64,000 bases of DNA from Thermoplasmata archaeon (GTDB taxonomy: Archaea > Thermoplasmatota > Thermoplasmata > Lutacidiplasmatales > UBA184), in assembly GCA_028864975.1 (NCBI GenBank), contig JAGWLG010000004.1, forward strand, positions 82,192-146,191, written 5' to 3'. Under the pieces are notes generated by a model, which worked only from the letters and a program-made list of their open reading frames with translations, searched no databases and was not told where the DNA came from. The translations under genes and the position numbers were made by a program. Numbering within the stretch: the first letter of the stretch is position 1; every line of letters begins with the position of its first letter. Positions 51,739 to 58,290 of this stretch are shown here, in pieces.

Positions 51739-52299
51739 CTAGAGTTTCAGCAGGTCCAGGAACATGGTGGGGTTGCGAGTGTTCTTCCCGACACGGTCCA
51801 CGGCCACGAAGCCGCACTTCTCATAGAAGGAGATGGATTTTGGTACAGCCTCAAGTACGATGAGCCGGACCCCTACCGTCTTCGCCATCTCCTGCGCCAT
51901 GCCGACGATGTATTTCACCGCCCAACGCCCGTAGTGAGGCTCCTTCCCAGCGAATTCCCTGTCGATTGCTAACCGGCCGATTAGCAAGGACGGAATGTGG
52001 TTGAGTCCTTTGGGAATGCCGTCCCCGTACTGCTTCTTGATCTTCGCCAAGTTGAGCCCGTCCGTCGAGACAGTGAAGTAGCCGATGAGGCGGCCGTCAG
52101 GGTGGTCGAGCAGGTATGTGCGCCCTAGTCGGAACTTCTCGAACCTGAGCGCCTCTTCCGACGCGATGAACTCGGTGAGGCTTTTGTCGACACACCCGAA
52201 CTCGGCTAGTCTAGGGTCCCGCTCCTCGATTGAGAGAGGGGATATCCGGAAGCGAGGAGCCTGTTCCGAGGCGGTCGAGGTCCCAGACGTCCCCGCCAT
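51739..52299 (-). CDS. GNAT acetyltransferase, possible TacT-like toxin
   Basis: A 186-residue GNAT. FGCVDKSLTEFIASEEALRF and RLGRTYLLDHPDGRLIGYFTVS match the TacT-type N-terminus, followed by IPSLLIGRLAIDREFAG (acetyl-CoA loop region) and SISFYEKCGFVAVD. TacT toxins acetylate charged tRNA. In canonical TacT the acetyl-CoA loop is R-x-x-G-x-G; here it reads REFAGKEPHYG, so activity is unsure. The upstream 68-residue gene ends 9 nt before and is the likely partner. Confidence 0.72.
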   Translation of the reverse strand: MAGTSGTSTASEQAPRFRISPLSIEERDPRLAEFGCVDKSLTEFIASEEALRFEKFRLGRTYLLDHPDGRLIGYFTVSTDGLNLAKIKKQYGDGIPKGLNHIPSLLIGRLAIDREFAGKEPHYGRWAVKYIVGMAQEMAKTVGVRLIVLEAVPKSISFYEKCGFVAVDRVGKNTRNPTMFLDLLKL

Positions 52300-52308
52300 T
52301 CTCGGGGA

Positions 52309-52515
52309 CTACGCCTTGCGGCTCTTCGGCTGCGTCTTCAGGTAGAACGCTTCGGCGTCGCGGTAAAACGCGCGATTCTTCGCGCTCACCTTGAATGCGC
52401 GCATCTTTTGGAGGAACATCCTTGCCTCCTTTCCCTTGAGCTCGCGCGGAGACTTCGGATAGCCCATCGAACTCACCAACTCCCGATTTGCTTCAAGTGA
52501 AACCCTGAGTGTCAA
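52309..52515 (-). CDS. Small basic protein, possible antitoxin of the GNAT
   Basis: Not recognised. Up to 68 residues from TTG 52515 (or 52 from ATG 52467, which has GGTGAG 4 nt upstream), rich in Lys/Arg: SPRELKGKEARMFLQKMRAF. It lies 9 nt before the GNAT gene with similar, less GC-rich composition. Position and size suggest antitoxin, but it has no visible RHH fold. Its TTG overlaps the TGA of an upstream minus-strand remnant frame. Confidence 0.5.
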   Translation of the reverse strand: MTLRVSLEANRELVSSMGYPKSPRELKGKEARMFLQKMRAFKVSAKNRAFYRDAEAFYLKTQPKSRKA

Positions 52516-52888
52516 GGCAATGCATCTAACGCTGGGTCCTTGGCACCCTCGCGAACCACGGAAGCATTCAGCAGTATTTCATCCTCACCAACAACCTCGG
52601 CATTGAAGTCCGCATTGACTGGGACGACTGTTGGCGGGTCCGAACCGGAAGGTCGGCGGCCAAGGCGGCCTCACCAAGCCCTTGACACCCCCAATCCAGG
52701 CCACACTCGTCCCCCATCCATCTCCGTTGGGGCCATTTCCATGATCGCCCTTCCGTTGGAAGTCCTCCGCCGAGGGGGGGAAACCAGGGAAAGGGGCCGG
52801 GCCTTGAACTTCTGATCGAGGTAGGGCGGCCCCGCACCGGGACTGACCTGACCTGGCACCAGCCTTCATGTAACGTGAAGAGTTACCT
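52516..52888. other. Intergenic region between two TA-like pairs
   Basis: No complete gene. On the minus strand about 40 codons (52512-52632) read PTVVPVNADFNAEVVGEDEI and end DPALDALP plus stop, a coding-like tail without a start, directly abutting the small basic gene. It may be the remnant of a third operon member. The right end holds the operator of the next plus-strand pair. Confidence 0.4.
52864..52886 (+). promoter_or_regulatory. Nested dyads upstream of the DUF7718-like gene
   Basis: CTTCA-TGTAACG-TGAAG (52864-52880) overlaps GTAAC-GTGAAGA-GTTAC (52870-52886), ending 2 nt before ATG 52889. Two interleaved inverted repeats on the start region suggest binding by the HTH protein encoded downstream. 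Confidence 0.5.
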
Positions 52889-53206
52889 ATGGTGAGGCAA
52901 GCGCGGTTCAGAATCCGCCTCTCGGACGAGGATCGGATCGAGGTCACCATGGAGAAGGATGCAGGAGATGTGGTCTCCTTCGTCGTGAACTATGTGGCCA
53001 CGGTCGGGGACAAGGAGTGCTCCGTGGTCCGTTACGATACCCACCACGGATTCCCTCACAAGGACATCCTTCGGCCGGACGGCTCCCTGGATCGAAAGGA
53101 GAGTTTTGGAGAACAGGACCTTCTCGCGCTGGTCGACCTCGCGATCGACGACCTCAAGTCCCACGGGGAAACCTATCGAGCGAGGTTCGAACGATGGCGG
53201 AAGTAA
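52889..53206 (+). CDS. DUF7718/TumE-like putative toxin
   Basis: A 105-residue protein: RFRIRLSDEDRIEVTMEKDAG, then VVRYDTHHGFPHKDILRPDG with a conserved-looking RYD-x-HHG-x-PH block and a C-terminal helix. This resembles small proteins found next to HTH antitoxins (DUF7718; more loosely TumE). The His-rich block could be catalytic. It overlaps the HTH gene by 13 nt. Assignment as toxin is by context and resemblance only. Confidence 0.6.
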   Translation: MVRQARFRIRLSDEDRIEVTMEKDAGDVVSFVVNYVATVGDKECSVVRYDTHHGFPHKDILRPDGSLDRKESFGEQDLLALVDLAIDDLKSHGETYRARFERWRK

Positions 53207-53595
53207 AGCGGAGGCAGGTCGACAAGCGCCTCGAACAGGTTCGCAGCTTCATGCACACCCTTGTGGATCACCCGGAGTTCCTCGACATCTTCCCCCAGGA
53301 CATGGTCGTGCCCCTGGGAGCCGACGTGTCCTCGGTCTTCGCCCCGGCGAGGGTGGAACTGATGCTGGAGATCTCCCGAGGTCGCGCGACTGTCGGTGCG
53401 CTCGCTCGGGCTCTCCATCGCAATCGCCCCGCGGTCTCTCGGGACCTGCATCTCCTCTCACGTCACGGACTGGTCAGGATCCGGAGGGTCGGACGGGAAA
53501 GCTATCCCGAACTGACGCGTCGTTTCGTCGTGCTGCCTCTCGGCCCCCCAGGAGGGAGAACGGTGGCACGAGGACCAGGGGCCGCGACGGCCTGA
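53194..53595 (+). CDS. Winged-helix DNA-binding protein, putative antitoxin
   Basis: 133 residues. The central ArsR/MarR-like helix-turn-helix is VELMLEISRGRATVGALARA then LHRNRPAVSRDLHLLSRHGL; this resembles the HVO_A0114-type HTH that accompanies TumE-like proteins. Expected to repress its own promoter at the nested dyads and bind the upstream protein. ATG 53194 lies inside the preceding gene; the C-terminus is Gly/Ala/Arg-rich. Confidence 0.65.
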   Translation: MAEVKRRQVDKRLEQVRSFMHTLVDHPEFLDIFPQDMVVPLGADVSSVFAPARVELMLEISRGRATVGALARALHRNRPAVSRDLHLLSRHGLVRIRRVGRESYPELTRRFVVLPLGPPGGRTVARGPGAATA

Positions 53596-53656
53596 CGGGA
53601 AGGAGTGGGGGCCCCGCGCTCTACCCGGAGGGGAGCGTGGCTCCGTCCATAGCCCA

Positions 53657-54673
53657 CTACGACGCGCGCGGCGCCGTCCACCGCAGGATGCGCCCCAAAC
53701 GTTCCGTCGTGAACCCCGCACGTTCGTAGAGCTTGAGCGCGCCCGTGTTCGCCTCGGTGACCCACAGGCGGGCCTCGGTGAAACCGAGGGCCACGAGCCC
53801 CCGCAAGCTTCGCGCGAGGATCGCCTTCCCGATCCCCTGCTTGCGGTACTTGGGCAGCACTGCGATGTCGGCGAGCAGCGCGCTGTGGGGGTTCTCCTCC
53901 AAGCAGAGCGAGAACCCGACGAGGTGGCCCTTCGGCCCTTCGCTCGATTCCTCCTCCAGGACCACCGCGGCGGAAGCCTCTCGCAGGGGGGCGCCCAGGT
54001 CTCCCTCCAGAAGGCCGCGGAGGAGGCGTTCGTTGTCCTCCGGCGTCTCGGCGACCATCGCCTCGTCCGGTCCTCCCACAAAGGACGGGAAGTCGATCGA
54101 CGCGAGAAGGGCGGGGCCAAGGGCGAGCGCCGGGACGAAGCGGAACCGCTCGGGCAGGGTTTCGGCGGGAGGGGGGAGGCTCGGGTCGAGCTTCCGGACC
54201 ATGGCCCTGCGGTGGACCACTGTGAAGGTGAGCTTCGGGTCGGGTGCATCGAGGAGCTTCCCCCAGGCGCTCTCGGTCTCCTCCGGGTCGGCCGAGACCG
54301 CAAGGTCGATCCTCCGCATCCCCGGGGGTCGGTGGGTGTCGACCGCCCGCACCATCTCCATGGCGCCCGGGAGCTCCTGCGGGCCTCCCGAGAAGTGAAT
54401 TTGACCGAACCCTCGTCCGTTGCGGACCGCTAGGACCGCGAGCCCCCGGCGCTCACCTCGAGGCTCCAGCACCCACCCGAGCATCCGCTTTGCGCGGAGC
54501 TCCCCCTCCGCTTCTTCCGGCCAGGTCGGGGGGAGGCTCTCCCCTCGGGCCTTGAGCGCCCTGCGCATCTCGACCAGGAGCTCCAGGAGGTCGCCGTGAT
54601 ACTGTGCGGCAGGGGTGACCTGAGCTGCAGGAGGGACCGATGACGCGGTCCGGGTCGGAGAGGTCTGCGACAC
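53657..54673 (-). CDS. GNAT-family N-acetyltransferase (two-domain)
   Basis: A 338-residue protein. The C-terminal GNAT domain has DIAVLPKYRKQGIGKAILAR (acetyl-CoA Q/R-x-x-G-x-G/A) and NTGALKLYERAGFTTER; the N-terminal half looks like a second, degenerate GNAT (RRGLAVLAVRNGRGFGQIHF, PPGMRRIDLAV), an arrangement like mycothiol-synthase-type enzymes. Substrate unknown. GTG 54673 start; lies downstream of the coiled-coil gene and prs on the minus strand. Confidence 0.82.
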   Translation of the reverse strand: MSQTSPTRTASSVPPAAQVTPAAQYHGDLLELLVEMRRALKARGESLPPTWPEEAEGELRAKRMLGWVLEPRGERRGLAVLAVRNGRGFGQIHFSGGPQELPGAMEMVRAVDTHRPPGMRRIDLAVSADPEETESAWGKLLDAPDPKLTFTVVHRRAMVRKLDPSLPPPAETLPERFRFVPALALGPALLASIDFPSFVGGPDEAMVAETPEDNERLLRGLLEGDLGAPLREASAAVVLEEESSEGPKGHLVGFSLCLEENPHSALLADIAVLPKYRKQGIGKAILARSLRGLVALGFTEARLWVTEANTGALKLYERAGFTTERLGRILRWTAPRAS

Positions 54674-54694
54674 GCGTCCTCGGTGCCCTTGGCC

Positions 54695-55084
54695 CTAGCC
54701 TTGGGCGGGGGTGGGGGGAGAGGAGAAGTGGGGTCCTCCCGAGGCAGCCGCCAGCTGGGCCGCGCGAAGTTGGACCTCGTGGATCCTGCGAGTGACGGCC
54801 CCGATCTGGTTGGTCGTCGCGAGCAGCCCCTGATAGGCCTGGTCGAGCTCCTCCCTCCAGGGTCGGGAGAGGACCATCCGCCGCTTGAGCTCGTGCTGGA
54901 CTTCGGTCCCGGCGTCCGGTCGCATCGAGAGGAACCGCTCCTCGACCGCTCGGACCCGTTGGAAGCGCTCCTCCAGCTCTCCCCGGAGCCGAGCGTGCTC
55001 GTGGGAGAGGTTGTGGAGCTCTTGCTCTAGGGCGTCGAGCTCGCTACCAGAAGGGTCGTCGGCCGGGGCAGGAGGAGGTGTCAT
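54695..55084 (-). CDS. Coiled-coil protein
   Basis: Not recognised. 129 residues, almost entirely helical heptads (DALEQELHNLSHEHARLRGE, FQRVRAVEERFLS, NQIGAVTRRIHEVQLRAAQL) between Pro-rich ends. No hydrophobic segment. It lies between prs and the GNAT gene with short gaps (57 and 21 nt), probably one operon; a prefoldin-like or structural role is conceivable but not shown. Confidence 0.65.
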   Translation of the reverse strand: MTPPPAPADDPSGSELDALEQELHNLSHEHARLRGELEERFQRVRAVEERFLSMRPDAGTEVQHELKRRMVLSRPWREELDQAYQGLLATTNQIGAVTRRIHEVQLRAAQLAAASGGPHFSSPPTPAQG

Positions 55085-55141
55085 GGGGACCCTTCCTCCC
55101 TCCCGTCCTTCGGTCAGCCGAACTTCGTGGGGGCCATGTCC

Positions 55142-56062
55142 TCAAGACCTCGCGGTCGCAGCGTGGACGGCGGGCTCGGACTCCACGCCTTCCTGCGCGA
55201 GCTCTCTGCGGAGGATGGCCGCGATGTCGGGAGCGACGGAAGCCCGTTCCACGGGGTTCTCCACGGTGTCGGTCGCGAAGACGTCGTCGGTCACGGCCTT
55301 GATCCGTTCGAACGCGTCCTTCAGGAAGAGGCCGTGGGTGCAGGTGGCCGTGATGGCCTCCGCGCCCCGGGCTCGTAGGAGCTTCGCGCTCTCCACGATG
55401 GTCCCCCCGGTGGAGATGACGTCGTCGACGATCACCACGTGCTTCCCTTTCACCTCAGGGGCCGCGGGGGGGAAGTAGAGCTCCACGCGCTCGCTGTCGA
55501 TGCGTTTCTTCTCGAGGGCGATCCAGGGCTTGCCCAGAAGCTCGGCCATGCGTCGGACGCGGTCCACCCCCCCCTTGTCGGGAGAGACGAGGAGGTCGAC
55601 GGGCCGCTCCCGGAGCAGCCGGCCGATGGCGGGGATACCGCTCGCCTCGTGCAGGGGCTTGAGGAAGGCTCCCCGATTGAGCGGGGAGTGGAGGTCGACG
55701 GTGATGATGGCGTCCGCGTCGGTCTCGACACGGCGGGCGAGGGCCCGGGCGGAGACCGGCTCCCCGGGGAAGAAGCGACGGTCCTGTCGGGAGTAGCCGA
55801 AGTAGGGGATGACCGCCCAGACCTTGCGAGCCCCAGCCTCGCGGACGGCGTCCTCCAGAAGGAAGAGCTCGATGACGTCGGAGTCGGACCGCAGGGACTG
55901 GACCACAACGACGTCCTGCCCCTCGAAGCTCCCTCCGACCCTCAGGTAGAGCTCCCCGTCGGGGAACCTCTTGCGGAAGGGGATCGCGAAGGGGGCGTTG
56001 CCCAGCTCGCGGGAGACGCGCTCGGCGAGCGTGGTGGAGGCGCTGCCGCCCAGGACGTGCAT
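55142..56062 (-). CDS. prs: Ribose-phosphate pyrophosphokinase (PRPP synthetase)
   Basis: Makes PRPP from ribose 5-phosphate and ATP for nucleotide, His and NAD synthesis. 306 residues: FRKRFPDGELYLRVGG, VVVQSLRSDSDVIELFLL, AVIPYFGYSRQDRRFFPGEP, TVDLHSP, LVSPDKGGVDRVR and the PRPP loop VIVDDVISTGGTIVESA. It starts at ATG 56062, with GAGGGGG just upstream; the longer frame to 56194 has no homology. The catalytic flexible loop KKR appears as LEKKRIDSERVE. Confidence 0.95.
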   Translation of the reverse strand: MHVLGGSASTTLAERVSRELGNAPFAIPFRKRFPDGELYLRVGGSFEGQDVVVVQSLRSDSDVIELFLLEDAVREAGARKVWAVIPYFGYSRQDRRFFPGEPVSARALARRVETDADAIITVDLHSPLNRGAFLKPLHEASGIPAIGRLLRERPVDLLVSPDKGGVDRVRRMAELLGKPWIALEKKRIDSERVELYFPPAAPEVKGKHVVIVDDVISTGGTIVESAKLLRARGAEAITATCTHGLFLKDAFERIKAVTDDVFATDTVENPVERASVAPDIAAILRRELAQEGVESEPAVHAATARS

Positions 56063-56273
56063 GGAACCCCCTCTTCGGTCCTCCGCACGCAGCGAGGCTC
56101 TTGTAACCATCGCTCCCCGCTGTGGACCTTCGCACTTCCTGAACTGCCCTGGTCGATCCCCCGTCTGACTCGGCGATCCGCTCGTTGATCTCACCTGCGT
56201 CGAACTTCACCGGGTCGTTCCAGCCTCCATGCCCCTCGCCGGCGCAGGGACGATCATGGAGGGGTCGAGGGGC

Positions 56274-56732
56274 TCACGATTCACGAAGGACGAACTCCTT
56301 TCGAAGCTGGCGAACCGTCACCTCGTACCGATCAAGGAACGGTTTCCGTCCAAGGAGCGGGACAGGAGTGTCCTGCCCACGTTCGGTTACTTGGACGGGC
56401 GCAAGAAGGAAGGATTCGACGGCCCGACCAGATCGGTCTCTCGATGCCAACTGGAACCGGACCTTGGATTCTCGCGCTGGTACCGATCCTCCGACAACCG
56501 TACGCTTGAGCGGCTTGGCGCTGAGCTCAAGGTCGAGCTCCTCGGCCACACTCGAGGGGAGGACCGAGAAGGTGGCTCCCGTGTCGAGGAGCATCCAGCC
56601 CTGCCACGCGTGAGAACCCCAGGACAGGCGAGCCTCGACGGCCGGGGCGAACTCGCGCCTCTCCTCGAACGCGATGGGAAGGTAGGGCAGGACGAACGTC
56701 TGCGCGCTCTTGTGCCGCGAGCGGGAAGACAG
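56274..56732 (-). CDS. Retropepsin-like aspartic protease, start codon unresolved
   Basis: About 150 residues. A retroviral-type aspartic protease domain: WQGWMLLDTGATFSVLPSSVA has the catalytic DTGA, and ETPVPLLGR-like DTPVPLLGRKPFLDRYEV closes the fold. Archaeal members are single-domain and act as dimers. No ATG, GTG or TTG occurs between the upstream gene and the conserved region; the frame continues upstream only as antisense-like sequence, so CTG 56732 (after GCGAGG), a frameshift, or coupling with the DUF5678 gene must explain initiation. Confidence 0.7.
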   Translation of the reverse strand: MSSRSRHKSAQTFVLPYLPIAFEERREFAPAVEARLSWGSHAWQGWMLLDTGATFSVLPSSVAEELDLELSAKPLKRTVVGGSVPARESKVRFQLASRDRSGRAVESFLLAPVQVTERGQDTPVPLLGRKPFLDRYEVTVRQLRKEFVLRES

Positions 56733-56743
56733 CCTCGCGCCCC

Positions 56744-56953
56744 CTACAGCATCAGGGTTCCATGCTCGAGCACCCGGAACATGCTGGGCTCGCGACCCTT
56801 GGCGGCCGTGCGGCCCGCGGCGAGAGCCTTCCGCATGTCCCTGCTCGAGGCCACGATCTTGCGGTTCACAATGGCCACCCATTCTCCAGGGTGGCGAGCC
56901 AGCTCCGAGACGGGCGGAAGGGGAGATGGTGGGTGTCGGGGTCTGCCGGGCAT
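56744..56953 (-). CDS. DUF5678-like small protein
   Basis: 69 residues: LARHPGEWVAIVNRKIVASS then DMRKALAAGRTAAKGREPSM and FRVLEHGTLML, the compact pattern of DUF5678 proteins, which in many archaea and bacteria sit directly before a retropepsin-like gene exactly as here. ATG 56953 follows GGGAGAAGTGAG. A minus-strand TATA-like GATATGA near 56990 could be the promoter. Function of the pair is unknown; protease plus small partner suggests an inhibitor or substrate. Confidence 0.7.
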   Translation of the reverse strand: MPGRPRHPPSPLPPVSELARHPGEWVAIVNRKIVASSRDMRKALAAGRTAAKGREPSMFRVLEHGTLML

Positions 56954-57412
56954 CGTCGTTCTCACTTCTCCCAGCGGTCGCGTTCTCATATCGGTTGTGT
57001 GGACCCTGACGGTGCGCCGGGATAGGTCTCGCGTTCGAGGTGTCGCTCCAGATCGGGATCCTCCGCGCGCCACCGGTCCTGATGGCGCAGGCATGAGACC
57101 CAGCCTCCGCCATCGCCGGGGCGAAGTGGGGTTCCCTCTCGCCTGCTTGCGGCCTCGGAGTCTCCTGGTCATCGAGTCCGTCCTAGCGAAACTCTCGCAG
57201 GTGGCGCGGTACCCCACGACGGGAGAGAGGAACGATCTCCCGTGGCATTGTCGCACTTGGGGGGGCGCCTCCAAGAAGCAGGGAGGGCCCGGGGCGGAGC
57301 TTATGACGAAATGCTATTCGACTTTTGACGATAGGTGGGGAGATTCGTTCATATACGGATTCATGCGCATACTATCCCCGAAGGAGGCCCCGAACAGGGG
57401 AATCTAACGAGG
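56954..57412 (+). other. Intergenic region before the first pilin gene
   Basis: Divergent spacer. The left half is GC-rich without a gene. The right part (57300-57412) is AT-rich and contains TTCATATACGG (57348-57358), a good TATA box, followed by a leader with a small CCCC-GAACA-GGGG hairpin (57388-57400) and the ribosome site ACGAGG just before the pilin ATG. No tRNA seen. Confidence 0.6.
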
Positions 57413-58000
57413 ATGAAGCGATTGAGCAAGACTCGTGCGAAGGAACTAGATGAACGCGGCGTATCTCCCATCATTGCCACTATCTTATTGGTGGCGATCA
57501 CGGTGGTGTTGGCGGCGGTGCTGTACATCCTCGTGGGGAGTCTTGGAGGATGTGGGGCAAGCTGCCGTGAGCCGGTGGCGGTTTCCATGACCCCCGGTCA
57601 GGGCGGCGCTTGCGACGGGGCGGCGCTCTACGCCATCACCATCGGTAGCGCGAGCTCGGCGCTCACGACCTCAGGGTTCGGGGTCTCGCTGCAGTCCTCG
57701 GGCCAGGCGACCGCGACCGCCCCAGGGAGCGCCGGGGCACCGTCGACGACGAAGTGCGGTGTCGCCCCACCGGCCTCCGGCTGGATCGCGCTGTTGGTCG
57801 CGCCAGGGGGGACCGCCCAACAGGCCTACTACGACAGCGCCGGGTGGCACCAGTGGAACGCGACCGTCTTCCCCGTACCCGTCGAGGGTGGGCAGAGCCT
57901 CGTGATCGTGGCGAGCTCGGGGGTGAACCTCGTCCAGGCCACCGTGAGCCTCTTCGCGACCAACGGAGGACCCACCGTCACGGGCCAGGCAACCCTGTAG
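57413..58000 (+). CDS. Archaeal type IV pilin-like protein (class III signal peptide)
   Basis: 195 residues: a short basic leader ending DERG, then VSPIIATILLVAITVVLAAV, the class III (archaellin/pilin) N-terminal domain cut before the hydrophobic helix by a PibD/EppA-type peptidase. The mature body is Gly/Ser/Thr/Ala-rich with Cys47, Cys51, Cys67 and Cys115 that may form disulfides. Likely subunit of a surface pilus or a pilin-like exported protein. Related genes at 62386 and 63145 share the N-terminus but not the body. Confidence 0.88.
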   Translation: MKRLSKTRAKELDERGVSPIIATILLVAITVVLAAVLYILVGSLGGCGASCREPVAVSMTPGQGGACDGAALYAITIGSASSALTTSGFGVSLQSSGQATATAPGSAGAPSTTKCGVAPPASGWIALLVAPGGTAQQAYYDSAGWHQWNATVFPVPVEGGQSLVIVASSGVNLVQATVSLFATNGGPTVTGQATL

Positions 58001-58290
58001 GTCTACGACGGCGAGAGGCAAGCAGAGGGGGGAGCGAGCGGATGATCGCGATGACCGATGATCCCCCGTACGAGGGTGGGTTCGCGCTACGGCTCGAGCC
58101 GCCTCCCGCCCTCGAGCGACTCCCGTTCCCTGGAAGGTGGAGCTGCCCGCGTTCCCCCTCGATCCAGCGCCGTCGCCCTTCCGATGACCCGCGCCCGCTC
58201 GCCCCCCCCGGCGACCAGGCGCGGTGAGGCCCTCGATCCTGCGAGAGAGCCCGCCCGTAGCTCGCTCGACTTTCTTGATCTGGAGCAGAC
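58001..58290 (+). other. Spacer between pilin and BNR-like gene
   Basis: GC- and C-rich, about 290 bp. A 61-codon frame from ATG 58042 with GGAG upstream exists but has no recognisable feature and was not called. GGAG lies 6-7 nt before the next gene start at 58291. Confidence 0.4.

Noticed and set aside
52490..52515. Bacterial -35-like TTGACA upstream of the small basic gene
   Set aside because: Archaeal transcription does not use it; it is explained by the TTGA stop/start overlap.
58042..58227. 61-codon frame between pilin and BNR-like gene
   Set aside because: It has a possible GGAG site, but the sequence is low-complexity Pro/Arg and has no homology signal.
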